Positions 28,504-43,500 of a stretch of DNA of 64,000 nucleotides are shown in pieces. A program made the position numbers and the translations under genes. How positions within the stretch are numbered: the first letter of the stretch is position 1; each line of letters begins with the position of its first letter. This stretch comes from Amphirosellinia nigrospora (lineage: Eukaryota > Ascomycota > Sordariomycetes > Xylariales > Xylariaceae), in NCBI GenBank assembly GCA_004123355.1, contig SCHM01000002.1:6421569-6485568 (forward strand), in the 5' to 3' direction. The notes beneath the pieces are model-generated. The model searched no databases, was not told where the DNA came from, and saw only the letters and a program-made list of their open reading frames with translations.

Positions 28504-29824
28504 TATTTTTTTTATGGAGGGTAAATTTAGTTGCTTTTTTTAGATTTTAGTTAACAAGCGTATAATTTATATAAAATATAATAAATAAATTGTTTATTAA
28601 TATGTTATAATAATAAATGCTTTATAATTTATATTTAATATAAGTATTATAAAGCTAGTTACTATTATATAACTAAATAAATGTAAATAATTGCGTAAGT
28701 AGTAATAGTTAATTTATTTATATAAATATTAGCCGTTTTTTTTTTTTTTTTGTTTTTTAGCTATTATAGTTTTAAGACTTATAAGTAAATAGTTATGCGT
28801 ATTTTATACGCGTATTTTTAAACAATAGCTAAGATTAATATTAATTTATATATAGTTTAATTAAATAATTATAAGCTTTTAATATATATTTAAGTTATTT
28901 TAATAATGCGCGTAATATTAATAATTATTAAGCTTAATATTAATATATATTTAGTTAAATATATATAGTAAAATTTATATTATATATTATTTTTTTATAA
29001 ATATTATTTATATATTTATATAATTTATTGTTAAATAATTTAGTAGTTTATTTTTGTTTTGTTTTTATTTTTATTTTTAAGCAAAAAAAATATTTTTATT
29101 TACTACTTTTTATTGCTTTTAGTTCGCTTTAGCTAGCCGATTTAAGTTATATTAAATATATAACGCTTATAAGGTTTTATTATTATTATTTTTTATACGC
29201 TAGTTCGTTAAACTTTAGCTATTATTGTTATAATTACTATTTTTAAAATTATTAGTTTAATATTAAGCTTTTTTAGTACTTTTATTAATTTAGCTAAGCA
29301 AATAATCTAAGTAACGCTAGTTTTGTTTTAGTTTTATTAGGGCGTTCGTTTGTTATTATTATTATTATTATTGCTACGGTTGTTTTTTTTATTGCTGTTA
29401 GCCCGGTTTATTATTTATATAGTTATAAAAAAATATAAGTTATTATTATACTATTTTTATTTTCGGCCGAAGCGTTTATCGGTTTATTATAAAACTTTAT
29501 ATTTTTAGTATATTAAAAACGCTTTTATAAGTTATTTTAATAATAACTATATAAAAATAATTAGTAATAAAATATATTATTAGCGTTATATTTTAAATAT
29601 ATTTATAAAAAGTTATAAATAATTTTTATTTTAATAATTAATAGTTTATTTAATAGTAGTTAGTTTTAAGGATATTAAGCGGGCTTTTTACGCTTTGCGC
29701 GATATTTTAATTAAGCGCGCTATATTATTGTTATTATTTTTATTATATATTTTTTTGCTAAGCTTATATATTAGTTTGCTATTTTGCGTATTATAGTGCG
29801 TATTTTATTAAAGCTTTTTAAAGC

Positions 29825-29827
<3 letters not shown>

Positions 29828-29869
<42 letters not shown>

Positions 29870-29960
29870 AGAGGAGTAGGCCGGTTAAGATTAAACTTTG
29901 GCTATTTAGGTAGTAAGATTGCGGGCTTTTTAAGCAGTTGTTTTTTTTTTTTTTTTTTTT
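29828..29960. repeat. A40 run and T20 run bracketing about 70 bp
   Basis: About 40 consecutive A residues (29828-29867) are followed by GAAGAGGAGTAGGCCGG and, about 70 bp later, by about 20 T residues (about 29940-29960). Both runs are preceded by similar words (CTTTTTAAAGCAGT and CTTTTTAAGCAGTTG). It lies in the left interior segment of the outer LTR element. Confidence 0.7.
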
Positions 29961-30783
29961 AAATTATATATAATAGTTTTTAAAGCTTTAAATAAAAATT
30001 AATTGATTTTTTTACTTATATTATAAGCGTTTATATTTAAATTTTAATATTTAATAAATAAAAATAAAATATAGTTAATTAATAGTTTATTCGGCTAATT
30101 TTTTATTTATTAGTTAGTTTTTAATTTTTTTAACGTAAATAATTAGTTTATTAATATTATTAGCTTAATAAATAGTTTAGCTAGTTTTAGTTATTAAAAA
30201 ATATTATTTATTATTAAATAAATAAAGTTTTAATAAAGCTATTAGCGATTATTTTATTAATAGGCATATATTATTATTAAAGTTTTATTTTTAATTTTTT
30301 AGTATAATTAATAGTTATAAATATTAATATATTATAGTTTAATATATAAAAAACCTAATTTTTTAATAATTAATTTTATAGTTTATTAGTTATTATATTA
30401 AATTTAAATATATTATAAATATAAGGTTATATTAAGCTTAATAATAAGTTATTAATATATATAGTTTTTTAATAGTTTAAGCTAACGTTAATAATTTAGT
30501 TTTTATAATAAACGTTATAATTATTTTATTTATTAGTTTTTTAGTTTATAGTTTTATTAAAAAGCTTTATAATATAAGCTTAAAAGTTTTTTTTATTAAT
30601 AGTATTATTAGTAAATAATATATTATTAATTATTATAAAGTTATTTTTATTATTAAATTATAATATATATTATATAAATAATAAGTATAAAAATATTTTA
30701 TTTATAGCTTTATAATGTTTAAAAGAAAAATTATAGTTAAATTATAATAATTTAAAAATAATAAACGTTATATTTAAGCGTAT

Positions 30784-31044
30784 TGTAATGGATATAATAT
30801 AGGTAAAAGGTTTAAACACTTAATTTACTTTATATTAAAAGCTAATATTTTACTTAAAAAAAAAAAAAAGAAGTACTAGTATATTAACCTATAAATAATA
30901 ATAAGTATTTATAAGTATATGCTTTATACCGTTTAATATTACTACTATATACCGCTTAGCTTAATATTACTATATATTTTTATAAAGCAACTATAATATA
31001 GCTATAGCTATAAATAAATAAGTTAAAAAAATAGGGCTATAATA
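30784..31044 (-). repeat. LTR of the nested minus-strand Gypsy (3' LTR)
   Basis: Repeat partner of 37654-37907. The outer first 50 bp is nearly free of RIP (GTAATGGATATAATATAGG, AAACACTTAA), while the rest is strongly AT-converted. A T13 run follows at 31047, a possible polypurine tract on the minus strand. Confidence 0.88.
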
Positions 31045-34000
31045 ACTTTTTTTTTTTAAAAAAAACTTAACCTAAGTTCGTTAGTACATATAAAGCTTTA
31101 AAACTATAAGTTTGTTCGTTTTATATACAGGGAATTAAACAATAAGTTTTTAAAATCGATATTTTTAAACTAAAAAGTTTTTTTTAGTTTTTAATAGCTA
31201 TAAGATTTATAAAGCTTTTTATATCCCCGTTATATTACTAGCTATTTAAACAATCGATTATATAATAATTATACTATTTAATATATTTTTATTTATTACG
31301 TAAGCTTTTTATTTTTTTTTATATTTTTTATTTATTTATTTTTGCAAACTTATTATTATTTTCGTATTTTTTATAAACTTGTTTTTTTTATAGCTTTTAG
31401 CTAGTTGTTTAATCGTAATAATAGTTTTATTATATTTAAATTCGCTTTATAGTATTTTTTTAATTTTTTTATAAAATTATATAAATTTATAACTAAATAT
31501 TATTTATTATTATACTTTTAACTTTTTACGCTTTTAAATATAATTTATAATAACAAATATATAAAAATAATATTTTTTAATTTTTTATTTTTTTTTTTTA
31601 AAACTAAAGTTTATTATTTTATTTTCTAGTTGTTTATATTTTTAGTTTAATAAAAAGTTATTTAAATATTTATATAAACAATTAATATAAAACTATTTAT
31701 TTTTACGCTAGCTATTAAACAGCTATAATTAAAAAATATTAAAATTATTTAGTTATATTTTTTTAATTTTATAATAATTTTCGTTATAAAATAATCTAGC
31801 TTATTATTAAAGCGGTTAATTTATTTATTTTTTTGCATAATATATAAATATATTTTTAATAATAAAATTAAGATTTTTTATATTTATTAGCTTAAGTAAT
31901 TATTTTTTACTATATTTTTTTACGTTTTATTTAACAATTTTAATATATTTTATATACGCTATATAAATATTTAAGTTTTTTTTTTATTTAACTTTTTTTA
32001 GTTAAACGATTAATTAGTTTTTTAGCTTTAAACTTTTAATTAAATATTATTTTTATTAATTAACTTATAAAAACTTTTTTTAGCGTTAAATTATTAAATA
32101 ATTTATAAAATAAAAATATTTATATTATATTTAAAGCAAATAATATTTTTAACTAATTTTTTTAAAAATAACTTATAAAAAGTTATAGCTTTTAGTTTAT
32201 TTATTAATATATAATTTTAATTTATTTAATAGTTTGTTTATATTTAATAAAAAAAAGTTTAGTTTTATTTTATATATTTTAAAAAGTTCGTTTATAAAGT
32301 TAGCTATAAATTATAATTTTTAATTATTTATAAATAATTCTAGCTATCCGAAAACTTAATAAAAGCTTTAATAATATATTTTAATTATTTTTTAGCAATA
32401 ATTTCGTTTTTATATATAGTTGTTTAAAAAATTTTAATTAATTAATCGATAATATAAAAATTATATTATTTTATATTTATTTTTAAAAAAACTTTTAAAA
32501 TTAATAATAAAATATTATTAAAAATACTTTAAAACTTTTAGCAAAATTAGCTTTTTAAAGGTTTTATTATATAAAACTTTAAATAGTTAATAATAATAAT
32601 TTATAATATAATGTTTAATATCGCTATATAGCTTTAGCTACTAATATTTTTAAAAAACTATATAGCGCGTTTTATTTTTATTTAAATATATTATTATTAA
32701 TTATATATAAGCTTTTTTAATTATATATATTTTTAAATTATTTATTTTTAATATTATAAGTTTTTTTTATATAAAAATAAGTTTTTAATATAAACTAATT
32801 AAATATATATTAATATAAACTTAAGTTTAATATTTATTAAAGCTAGTATTTTTATAATTAATCGCTAAATAATATTAATTAATACTATTTTTAATAGCAA
32901 TAATAGTTCGAAGTTTTTAAAAGCATAAATTATTATATTTTTTAATAGTTATACGTTTATAGCGGGTTTAAATAAAGCTATTATTCGTTATTTATTTTAA
33001 ATTTATTTTTATATTTTTATATTTTTATAAAATCGGGATAAAATATTAACTATAATTTTTTAACTTTAATTAATATATATTATAAAATTATATTAAACAA
33101 TTAATTTAGCTTATTTTATTTATTATAAGTTTAAAATTTTTTCGTACTAAAATATTTTAATATAGTATAGTTAATAATTATAATAAAAAGCTTTTATTTT
33201 TAAAGCTTTATAAGTTTAGCTTTTTAATATAAAAAGCTTTTTATAATAGTAAGTATTTTTTATTAAAAATATTATAATTAAGCTTTTTTTTTATAAATTT
33301 CCGAATAAAAACAACTAGCTTTTAAAATTATTAAGATTATTATATTATAATAATATATTTATAGCTATATTGTCCGATATATCGGTTTTTATACGGGTTT
33401 TTAATTTATATAAAAAGTATTAAAAAATAAAAGCTAATATTAAAGCTTTTTTTAAAATATTAAAAGTTTATTAATATTATTTAGTTTATATTAAGTTTAT
33501 GCCCGTTATAATTAATTTATTTAAAAGTTTAATAATATATTTATATTTTTCGATAAAACGTTTATAAAAGTTATAAAATTTTAAAAAAAAACGTATTTTT
33601 TATAATATAGCTTTTTATTTTTAATTAATAGTTGCTAATATTAAATAATTTTTATTTTATTTTAGTTAACTTTTATATTTTTTATTTTTTTAATAAAGCT
33701 TAAAAATTTAGTTTAAATAATAAAAAATTTATATTTTTTTAAATTAGCTTATAGTCCGGCTTTTTAAAAGCGGGCTAATATTTTATTTATATATATTTTA
33801 TATTTTAGTTTATTATTAAAATAGATTAAAATATTATTAATATACGCTATATAAAAAATATTTAAATATTTATTTAAAATATTATTAATAAAGTATTAAA
33901 ATATTAATAATTTATTAATAAAACTAAATAATAGTACTTTAAATTAATAAATATTATATTACGTATAAAAAACGGTTAAACGTTTATTATTTTTTATAAT

Positions 34001-37000
34001 ATAAATATAATAAAAAGCTTAGCGGATATTAATTTTAATATAAACTTTAGTTTTAATTAATCGAAATAACGTTTTTTTTATTAATAATAAAAAATATTAA
34101 TTTTTTAAGTAATATTATTTAATTTATAATAATTTATATAAAACTATAATAATTTATTATTTTTATAGCAAATAATATTAAAGCAGTTTATAATATATTT
34201 ATAAGTTCGATAAAATTTTTAAGCAAGTTTTTTTATATATATTTTAGTATTTTAGTTTTATTTAATAATATTTATATAAAACGTTATATTTTAATAATTT
34301 TAGTTTTTTTTAATTATAATTTTATAGTTTATTTTAGTTATTAAAAAAATAATTTATTTGAAATTATTTTACTAAATATATTTAAATATTTATAATATTA
34401 TTTAAATATTTCGCAATAAGCTTTTTACGTAATTTTGTTTTGTTTTTTAATAGTAGTTTGTTTTTTTTTATCGATAATTTTTTCGATTTTTATAATAAAA
34501 TAATATTATATACTATTATATTTTTTAGCGTAAAGTTATTATAAAATAAATACGTTAATAGTAATAATTTATACTAGTTTTTATTTATATTAGCTAATAG
34601 TGTTTTTTTTATAATATATAGTTTATATTTATTTTAATAACTTTTTTAATTAGTTTATTTACGATTTTTATATAAAACAAGTTTTATATAAATAGTTTAT
34701 AATTATTTTTATTTAAAGCTTTTATTATATAATTAATTTTTTATTATATATAGTTGTTTTTATATTAAAGTTAGCTTATAAAAGTTATAAATTATAATAA
34801 ATATTTTAAAATAATAAACTTTTAGTAAAAGTTTTTTTAAAATTTTTTAGTTTTTTATTTTAATTTTATAATTTTATTATAATTATTATTATTTTAAATA
34901 TAAATTTTATATATTTTTTAGTTTTTTAGCTTTTAAAAATATATTTATAATAAGTTTTTATTTTATTTTTTTTTATATTAAGTATTTTTTTAAGTTTATT
35001 TTTAATAGTTAATAATAATAGTTATAGTTTTAAAATAATATTAATAGCTTTTTATACGTAGCGTTTTTAATTTAAATAACTATTATAATAACGTTTATTT
35101 TTAAGCTTTATTATTTATTTTAATAATTTATATTTTATTAATAGCTAAAGTTTTAAATTAAATTTTTGTTTTATTTATTAATATATTTTTTAAAAATATT
35201 TAAGCTTTTAATTAAAAAAAATAATAATTTTTTTCGGCGGCTATTTATTAATATATTATAATAATTAAAAAACTTTTTTTAATAATTATATTATATTTTA
35301 TATTTATTATTAAAAACAGCGCTTTAAATATAATACGTTTTTAAACTTAAAAATATAATCGAAAAGCTAAGTTATAATTTAAGTTATTTTTTTATTATAT
35401 TTAATAATTATATTAAGCTAAATTTTATTATTTTTTTAGCTTTAAATATTTTATAATTTATATTATAAAGTTTATATTTATTAATAAATATATATTTATT
35501 TTTATATTAAATAAAGCTAATATAAATAATATAAGTTTATTATTTATTATTATATATTTTATAATAAAAAGTTTTTTTTTAAAAATTTTTTTAAAAAATT
35601 ATATAGAATTTTTTATATTTTTTATTTTTAACGCCGATATTTTAATTATTTAAAAAAAAAAACTAATTATTTTAAACGTTATTTTTTAGCTATTCGTTCG
35701 GATAAATATTTTTTATAACTTTTATAACAATTTTACTAATATAAATAATATTTAATTGTTTTTAATTAGTTTTTATAAAATAAACGCTATTATAATAATT
35801 TTATTTATAATAAATAAAATATTAACTTTTTATTATTAATAATTTTATTTGTTTAAAGTTAAATTTAACGTATATTTTTTATTTATTATTAGTAGTTCTT
35901 ATTTAAATAATATTATAATATTTAAAATATAATCTTTAATAATTATTATTTTAAAAATAAGTTTTAAATATTATATTAGTTATAATATTTTTTCCCGTTT
36001 TATTAATAATTTTGTTTTTTTTTTTTATTTTATTATTGCTTTAAAAGTTTTTTTGCTATTAATAGTTATATATAATATAATTATAATATTTTAAAAAAAA
36101 TATATTTAAATTATTAAATTTAACGATATAAAGCTTATTTAAACGTTAAAATAATATATTATATATATTACGTTTATATTTAACTTTATTAATTTATACT
36201 AAACTAATTTATCGAATAAATTAAATTTTAAATTTAAAAAATTTATCGGAAGTTTTATTATAAAATATTTATATTATAATACTTTTTTTATATTTATTAA
36301 AGTTATAATATTAATTATATAAATATTTTAAACTTTATTATAAATTATTAATATAAACGGGCTATTAAAATTATAGCTTTAAATAAATAATATTAAATTT
36401 TTAAATATAATTTTTTTTATATAATTAGCGATATAATTAATTTTTTTTTTTTGCTTAATTAATAGTTAATATTTTTTTTAAGCTTTTTTTTTAAAAATAT
36501 AAACTAATGCTTAAATTTAACTTTAAGTTTATTATTTATAAGCTTATTAAAATAAAAATAAAAAAGTATTTAATTTTAGCAAATTAATTTTTATTAATTA
36601 TAAACGTTTTATTTTATAAATTATTTTATAAATAATTGCTAAAATATTTTTATGCTCGAAATATAATATAATAAAAATAACTATAAATCGCTTAATAATA
36701 AGTTTAATTTTTATAAGTTTTATAAAACAGCTAATTAAACTATTTTATTTTTAAAATATTAATAGTTTTTTTGTTTTTTTATATTTTTATATAAAATAGT
36801 TTAGTTATTTTTTTAAAATAATATTATATATTATAGCTTTATTTACTAAAATTTAGCTTTATTTAAATCGTAATTTTTTTAAACTTAAATAAAATAACAA
36901 ACTATTATTAAAATAATATTTTATATTTATATAATAACGTTTATAGTTTTTATAATATTATATAAGTTTTTAATAATATTATTATTTATATAATAAAAAA

Positions 37001-37653
37001 ATCTAATTTTATATTTATTAAAAAAAATATTAAAGTTTTTTTAATATTTTAGCAAATTAAATAATTATTATAACTAAATTAAAAATAAGCTACGCTTTTT
37101 ATCTTAATATAATAATAGCAATAAAAAAAACTATAGTTTTTTATTCGTTATAAAATATTTAATAAATATTTTAACTTTTGTTTTTATATTTTTTATTTAA
37201 ATAGTTTATACGTATAAATTTGCTTTTTATAATTAAAATAATAAATCGTTTATAATATTTTATAGTTTATTGTTTAATAAAATATTATATTTATTATATT
37301 AATATATAAGTTTTAAGTTTAATTAATTATCTTTTTTTTTTTTCGTAGCTTTCGGTTATAATATATTTTTAATTAATTATTTTATTTACTTTTAATAACA
37401 AATTAATAAAACTTGTTTAATAAATTATACTTAAGCGTGCTATTATTAATAAAGCTTATTTTACGCGGATATTTTTAGCTATATAATTTATATTAAACTA
37501 TATTAATTGCTAAAATATAGCAATCGTTTTTTATTAAAAGCTTTTTTAAACATTTTGTTATATATAGTTAGCTAAACTTAACTAATTTAGTTTTTTTTCG
37601 TTTTATAAAAATTTATCGTTTTTTTAAACAATAATATAATCGAAATAAAATAT

Positions 37654-37907
37654 TATAATAAATATAATATAAAAGTTTAAACATTTAATTTACTTTATAT
37701 TAAAAGCTAATATTTTATTTAAAAAAAAAAAAAAAAAGTACTAATATATTAACCTATAAATAACAATAAGTATTTATAAGTATATGCCCCACACCGCTTA
37801 GTACCACCACACACCGCCCAGCCTAGTACTACCACACATTCCCTATAGGGCAGCCACAATGCAACCACAGCCACAGATAAATAGGTCAAAAGAGTGGGGC
37901 TATAACA
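37654..37907 (-). repeat. LTR of the nested minus-strand Gypsy (5' LTR), outer half un-RIPed
   Basis: The inner 130 bp is AT-converted. From about 37785 to the end it is ordinary GC-bearing sequence, for example CCCCACACCGCTTAG and GCAGCCACAATGCAACC. The matching part of the left LTR shows the RIPed version of the same text. It ends TATAACA and is directly followed by CGTAT. Confidence 0.9.
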
Positions 37908-38917
37908 CGTATAATAATAGTTATATATAAAATCGAATTTATTTTTTATTAATATTATTATATATTTAAAGTAAAGCTATTTTTTATATAAAATAGTTTA
38001 TTTGTTTTTATTAAAGTAATAATATATATTATAATGTTTATATTTTAAAGCTTAACGATTTTTTTAATATAAAAAGCTTAAAATAACTATAATAGTTATT
38101 TTTATTTATTTTAGATTATTTTTATTTTTAAAAACTACTATAAATTTTTATTTTTAGTTAATTTATATTAAGATTTTAATATAATAATTATTTATATTAA
38201 TTAAAGTTTTTAAAAGTATATATAATTATTATATTATTAACGTAAATAAAAATAAATATTTATTTTTTAAAAAATAGTAAAGTTTATAAAGTATTAGTTT
38301 AAAACTAATTTTATTTAATAATTTTAAAAGCTTTTTTATTATAATAAAAAGATTTTTATAAGTTATAAAAAGCTTATAATAATTTAATTATAATATTTAT
38401 TTTTTATAATTAAAAAGTATATATATATAAACTTTTTTAATAAGTTTTATATTAATAAAAATATTTATAATATTATTTATTTAAGTTTAAAATCGAATTT
38501 AATAATAATTATTATTAAAGTTTTAAAACGATTTTTTTACTAAAGTATTTATATAAATATTTTTTTTATTATAGCTTAGTTTTTAATTTTTATATATTAT
38601 TAGCTAGGCTTATATTTATTATAATATTTATATTTATTAAATTTATATATATATATTATATATAATTAAAAATTAGTTTATTTAAAGTTAAGCTTTTAAG
38701 TATTTTTTTTTAAGTTTTTATTTTTAATAGCTTTATAAATAAGTATATTTTACTTGCTTAAAATAATTTTTTAATAAATATAAATCGAGGTTTTTATATT
38801 ATTTTAAAATAAAGGTAAATTTTAACAATATATATATTTTTTTTAAAATAATAGTTTTTATAAATAAATTTTAAAGTAATTTATTATTAGTTTAAAGGAT
38901 TTTTTTTATTTAGTTTA

Positions 38918-39195
38918 TAAGCTTTTATAAAGGTATTTTTTTTTTTTTTTTTATTTAAAGCTTATTAGTATTTAATATTTACGATTAAATAAATAATAAA
39001 TAATAAGCTTTTATAAAAGTATTTTTTTTTTGTTTTATTTAAAGCTTTTATTAATATTTAATATTTACGATTAAATAAGTAATAAATAAGTTTTTATAAA
39101 AGTATTTTTTTTTTTTTTTATTTAAAGCTTTTATTAATATTTAGTATTTATAATTAAATAAATAATAAATCGTAAGCTTTTATAAAGGTATTTTT
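38918..39195. repeat. Tandem repeat, about 85-bp unit, just over 3 copies
   Basis: AAGCTTTTATAAAGGTATTT recurs at about 38919, 39005, 39086 and 39171. Between copies lie a T-run, TTTAAAGCTTTTATTAAT and TACGATTAAATAAATAATAA. It lies in the middle interior segment of the outer LTR element. Confidence 0.8.
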
Positions 39196-40284
39196 TATAG
39201 GTTAATATTGTTTTTTTTTATTTAATATTTAAATTTAAATATTATAATATTAAAAAACTTTTTAATAGTTTAGTTTTTTATACTTTAATAATTATTTTTT
39301 TATTTATAATAAATAATTTATATAATTAAGCTATATTAAAATATATAGTTTATAGTTTAATAAATTAATTTAAAAATATAAGTTTATTTTAATTTTAATA
39401 TAAATAGCTAGGTTAATTATAGTTTATATTTAAATTAATAAGTTTTAATTATATTATAGTTAAGCTAAATAATATAGTTTTTAATAATTTTAATAATATA
39501 AATATATTAAAAAAAAATTTTAAGTTAATATATAAATAATTTTTTAATGTATAATTTTTTAAGTTATTTTTTATAAGTTTATTATTTTTAAATTAGTTTT
39601 TTATTTAGTTTAATTTAATAATTTAATAAAATTTTTTAATAATAGATTTTTTAGTTTATTATTTTTTTATTTTTAAAAATATTAATTGTTATTTTAGTTA
39701 TATTTTAATAATTAATTTAATTAATAAGTTTTTTATAATTTTTTTAGCTTATTTTAGAAAATTATTTTTAAATTTATTTTTATTGCTATTAAAAAACTTA
39801 TTTTTATTAAAGTAATATTTTTTATAATAATTATTTTATTTTTACGTAATAATTAAATTTAATAAATATTAAAAGATTAATATTTTATTAAATATTTTAT
39901 TTAAGCTTTAAAGTTAAACTTTTTATATTTTTTTTTTATATTTTATAATAATAGTTATAGCGAAAGTTATATATTTATATTATTAAATATAAAATATTTA
40001 AGGTTTATTTAAAGCTTACGTAGTTTTATAAGTTATTAAAATATAAATAAAACTTTTTATAAAAAGCTTTTTAGCTATTAATATAGCGAAAAGTTTAGTT
40101 ATATAAATATATTATAATACGAACTATTTTAAGCTAAAAAAATAAAAAGCTTATATTTATTTTTATTAAGCTATTTATTGTTTAATAGTAGTTTTAATTT
40201 ATTTTGTTTTTTTGTTAAAATTTTAAATATATAATAAAAGATTATAAATTTAATACTATAAATATTTTATATAAGTTTTACTAG

Positions 40285-40502
40285 TAGTTACGGGTAGCTA
40301 ACCAGATACGGATATAGTGGATATAGTGGGTTTTATAAGGACTTACTTAGAGTTATATAATTAGCCCTACTATGTATATATATAAAATCTTTATATATAG
40401 AATTAGCCGCTAAATTTTAGATCTAGTTAATATTTTTTGATTAATATATAAATAGAACCTTAACTAAAAGCTTTGTTTTTATAAAAAATATTAATTATAA
40501 TA
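40285..40502 (+). repeat. 5' LTR of the nested plus-strand Gypsy
   Basis: Partner of 46903-47116. The outer first 60 bp keeps GATACGGATATAGTGGATAT, which reads as AT-converted sequence in the 3' copy. The inner end is more RIPed than in the 3' copy. Confidence 0.9.
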
Positions 40503-43500
40503 ATTAAAAGATTAAATTATTTGATTTTAATATTTTTTTAAATTTTAATTTATTTAATATTTTTTCGAATAAATATATTAATTTGCGTAACTTATATTTT
40601 TATTATAGCTAGCTATATTAATTAAAGTTTATTATTTTTTAATTTTAGATTTAGATTAACGTTAAAGTAAAAATCTTTAATATTATATTAATATAATTAA
40701 CGTTAAAGCGAAGATTTTTAATAGTGCTAAATTATAGTATAAAATAATAATATAATTATTATAGCTAATATAGTTTATATATTATTAAAAGGAAATTATT
40801 TTTAATTTTAATAATTTAATTAATTTATATTTTTATATTTATAAAAATATTTTAAAAAATAAGTTTTATTAACGTTTTTTTATTTAATTTGTTTTTATAT
40901 TTATTGCTAATATTTATATAGTTAGTTATATTATAGCTAAAATAAAATAAAAAAAATAAGTTTTAAAATGTTTTTAAAAATTTTATTTTTAATATTTAAA
41001 ATAGTTTTATAAAAATATTTTAATTTATTTTAATATATTAAAATATAAACTATTTTATAATTAAGTTTAAATAACTATTAATAAACTAGCTGTTTTAACG
41101 GTTTAAAATAATAAATTAGGTTTTTATTTTATTATAATTATAAAAATTAGCAAAGCTATATTTTTAGATTTTAATAGTTATATAAATTAGGCGGTTTTTA
41201 ATAACGTTTATGCTAAAAATTATAAAGTTTTTTTTAAAAAAATAAAAGTTTAATATTTAATATTTATATTTATAACTATTTAATTTAAAATTTTTACTAA
41301 AAAAATAATATTGTTAATATTAATTTTAATAATATTTTAAATATTATAAAAACTATTTATATAAAAAAAAAAAAAAATTAATATAATTAGCGAAAAAGTT
41401 ATTATATTTTAAGCTAAACTTAATATAAAAAAAAAAAAATTAAATAAAATTAACTAAACTATTATTAATTTAGTTAAAAATAATTATAATATTATTTTAT
41501 TTAATATAAATATTATTAAAAGTAATAAATATACTAAAAAATTAAATAAAATTAAAATATAAATTTTTTTAATAATTTTATTTAAAATAAAATTAATTTC
41601 GAAATATAGTTTTAAATTATAATTAATTATTTAACAATTAATTATAATTAGTTTATTTATAATATATAAAAATAAATAATATTAAATCGCGCTTAAAAAA
41701 TAAAATTATTAAAAATTTATAGTTTTATTTAAAAAAAAAAACTTAAATTAATATTAATATTTAAAAATTAATAAAATATTTAAATAATAATATATAAATA
41801 TTAACCGAAAAAAAAAGCTTGCGTAAAATAAACTATTTTTAAATTAAAATTTTTAAAAAAGTTTTAAAGCTTTAAAAATAGTTTTATTTGCTTTATTAAA
41901 AAATAAAATATTTTATTTTTATTATAAAAAAAAAAGTTTTATATTTAACTTTTTATTCGTTTTAAAAATTAAATACTAAATAAATATTTAAATAAAGCTT
42001 ATATTTATAAGATTTTTATTTTATATATTAAATAGTTCGTTTATAATTTAAAAAAAACTAATGCTAAAAATAAAAGCTATAAAATAGTTTTAAATAATAT
42101 TAATAGCTTAAATATTAATATTAATATTAATTTAAACTATTTAATTTTTATATTTAATTTAAAAATAATAGATTTTTACTTTTAATAATAATAATAATAA
42201 TAAATTGTTTATATTTTTTAGTAAACTAGGAATTTAATTTATTATAAACGAAATAAAATAATTATTAAAAAAAAAAAGTATTTTTATTATTAAAAGTATA
42301 GCTACGTTTCGAAAGAAATTTAAATAAAACGAAAATAATAACTAAATAAAAGTATAATTAATTGTTTTTATATTTAATATAAATAAAAAATAATAAAAAA
42401 AAAGTTTTAAAAAAAATATAAGAAAAATTTAACTTTAAAAAAAAATAATTTTTTTTAAAAAAACGTTAGCAAATAAAAAATATTAATAATAAAAAAGGAT
42501 TTTTTAAATATATTTTAGGGGAAAATTGTTTTAATATATATATTTTAGTATAAATAAAAAAATATTTATTATTTATAACTATTTGCTAATATAAAAGCTA
42601 ACGGATATTTTTTTATAAATAAAAATATATAAAATATATAATAAATAAATTAACGTTTTTGTTAAAATAAGTTTAAATAAAAATAGTTTTTAAATAAATG
42701 TTAGTTTTATAAAATATTAAAAAGTTTTATTATAAATTTTTATTATAAAAAAAACTTTAAAAAAATACTTTTAATTATAATTAAAATAAATATACGATTT
42801 TATTATAAAATAGAATATTTTATAAAATTATAATATATTATTTAATTTTTAATAATAAAATTATATTTTTACTAAAATATTTTTTAATTATTAAAAAATA
42901 TATTTTTTCTAGATTAATAAACTTAAAACGTTTAAGTAATTATATATATATATATTTAATATTTAATAGCAAAAGTTTTAAAAACTATAAAGAATATATA
43001 ATATTATATATTATATAGATTTTTATTTTATAAGTTATAATATTAAACGGATTTTTATTTTTAAACGAAATATTTAATAAACGTTATAAAAAAATTAACT
43101 AACGTTAATTTTTAGTATAATTATTATATTTAAAAAAAAAAATCTTTAGCTAATAAAATGCTTATAAAATAATACGTTATTTTTAAAAAAGTCCGATTTA
43201 ATAATTATATAATAAAAAACTAGTTAAAATAAACTATTAATTAATTATTATAAAAGTAGATTTTAACTTTTAAAACGCGCACGAAAAACCTTATTTATAA
43301 AATTAGTATAAAAATATAATAATATAAGCTATACTAGTTATAAAAAAATATAATAAAATATATAAATATTAACCGATAATAAATATTATAACGGATTAAA
43401 GTTATTTTATTTTATAATATATATTTTACGAAGAAATAATAAATTTATATTAAGTAGTATAAAATCGATTTAATTAATAATAATAAAAAGCTAAGCTTTT

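Larger units (their letters stand above)
30779..37912 (-). mobile_element. Fossil Ty3/Gypsy element nested in the outer element, minus strand, TSD CGTAT
   Basis: LTRs of about 255-261 bp at 30784-31044 and 37654-37907 start TGTAATGG (TATAATAA on the right) and end CTATAATA (CTATAACA on the right). CGTAT flanks both outer ends (30779-30783 and 37908-37912). A degraded reverse-transcriptase region is readable on the minus strand at about 33.70-34.06 kb, with the aromatic-x-DD box near 33.83-33.87 kb in the Gypsy order. Total length is 7.1 kb. It is heavily broken, and younger than its host element because it interrupts it. Confidence 0.88.

Noticed and set aside
38918-39195. Possible CRISPR-like array (85-bp spacing)
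   Set aside because: Repeats are contiguous with no unique spacers, in a eukaryotic RIPed transposon; it is a minisatellite.
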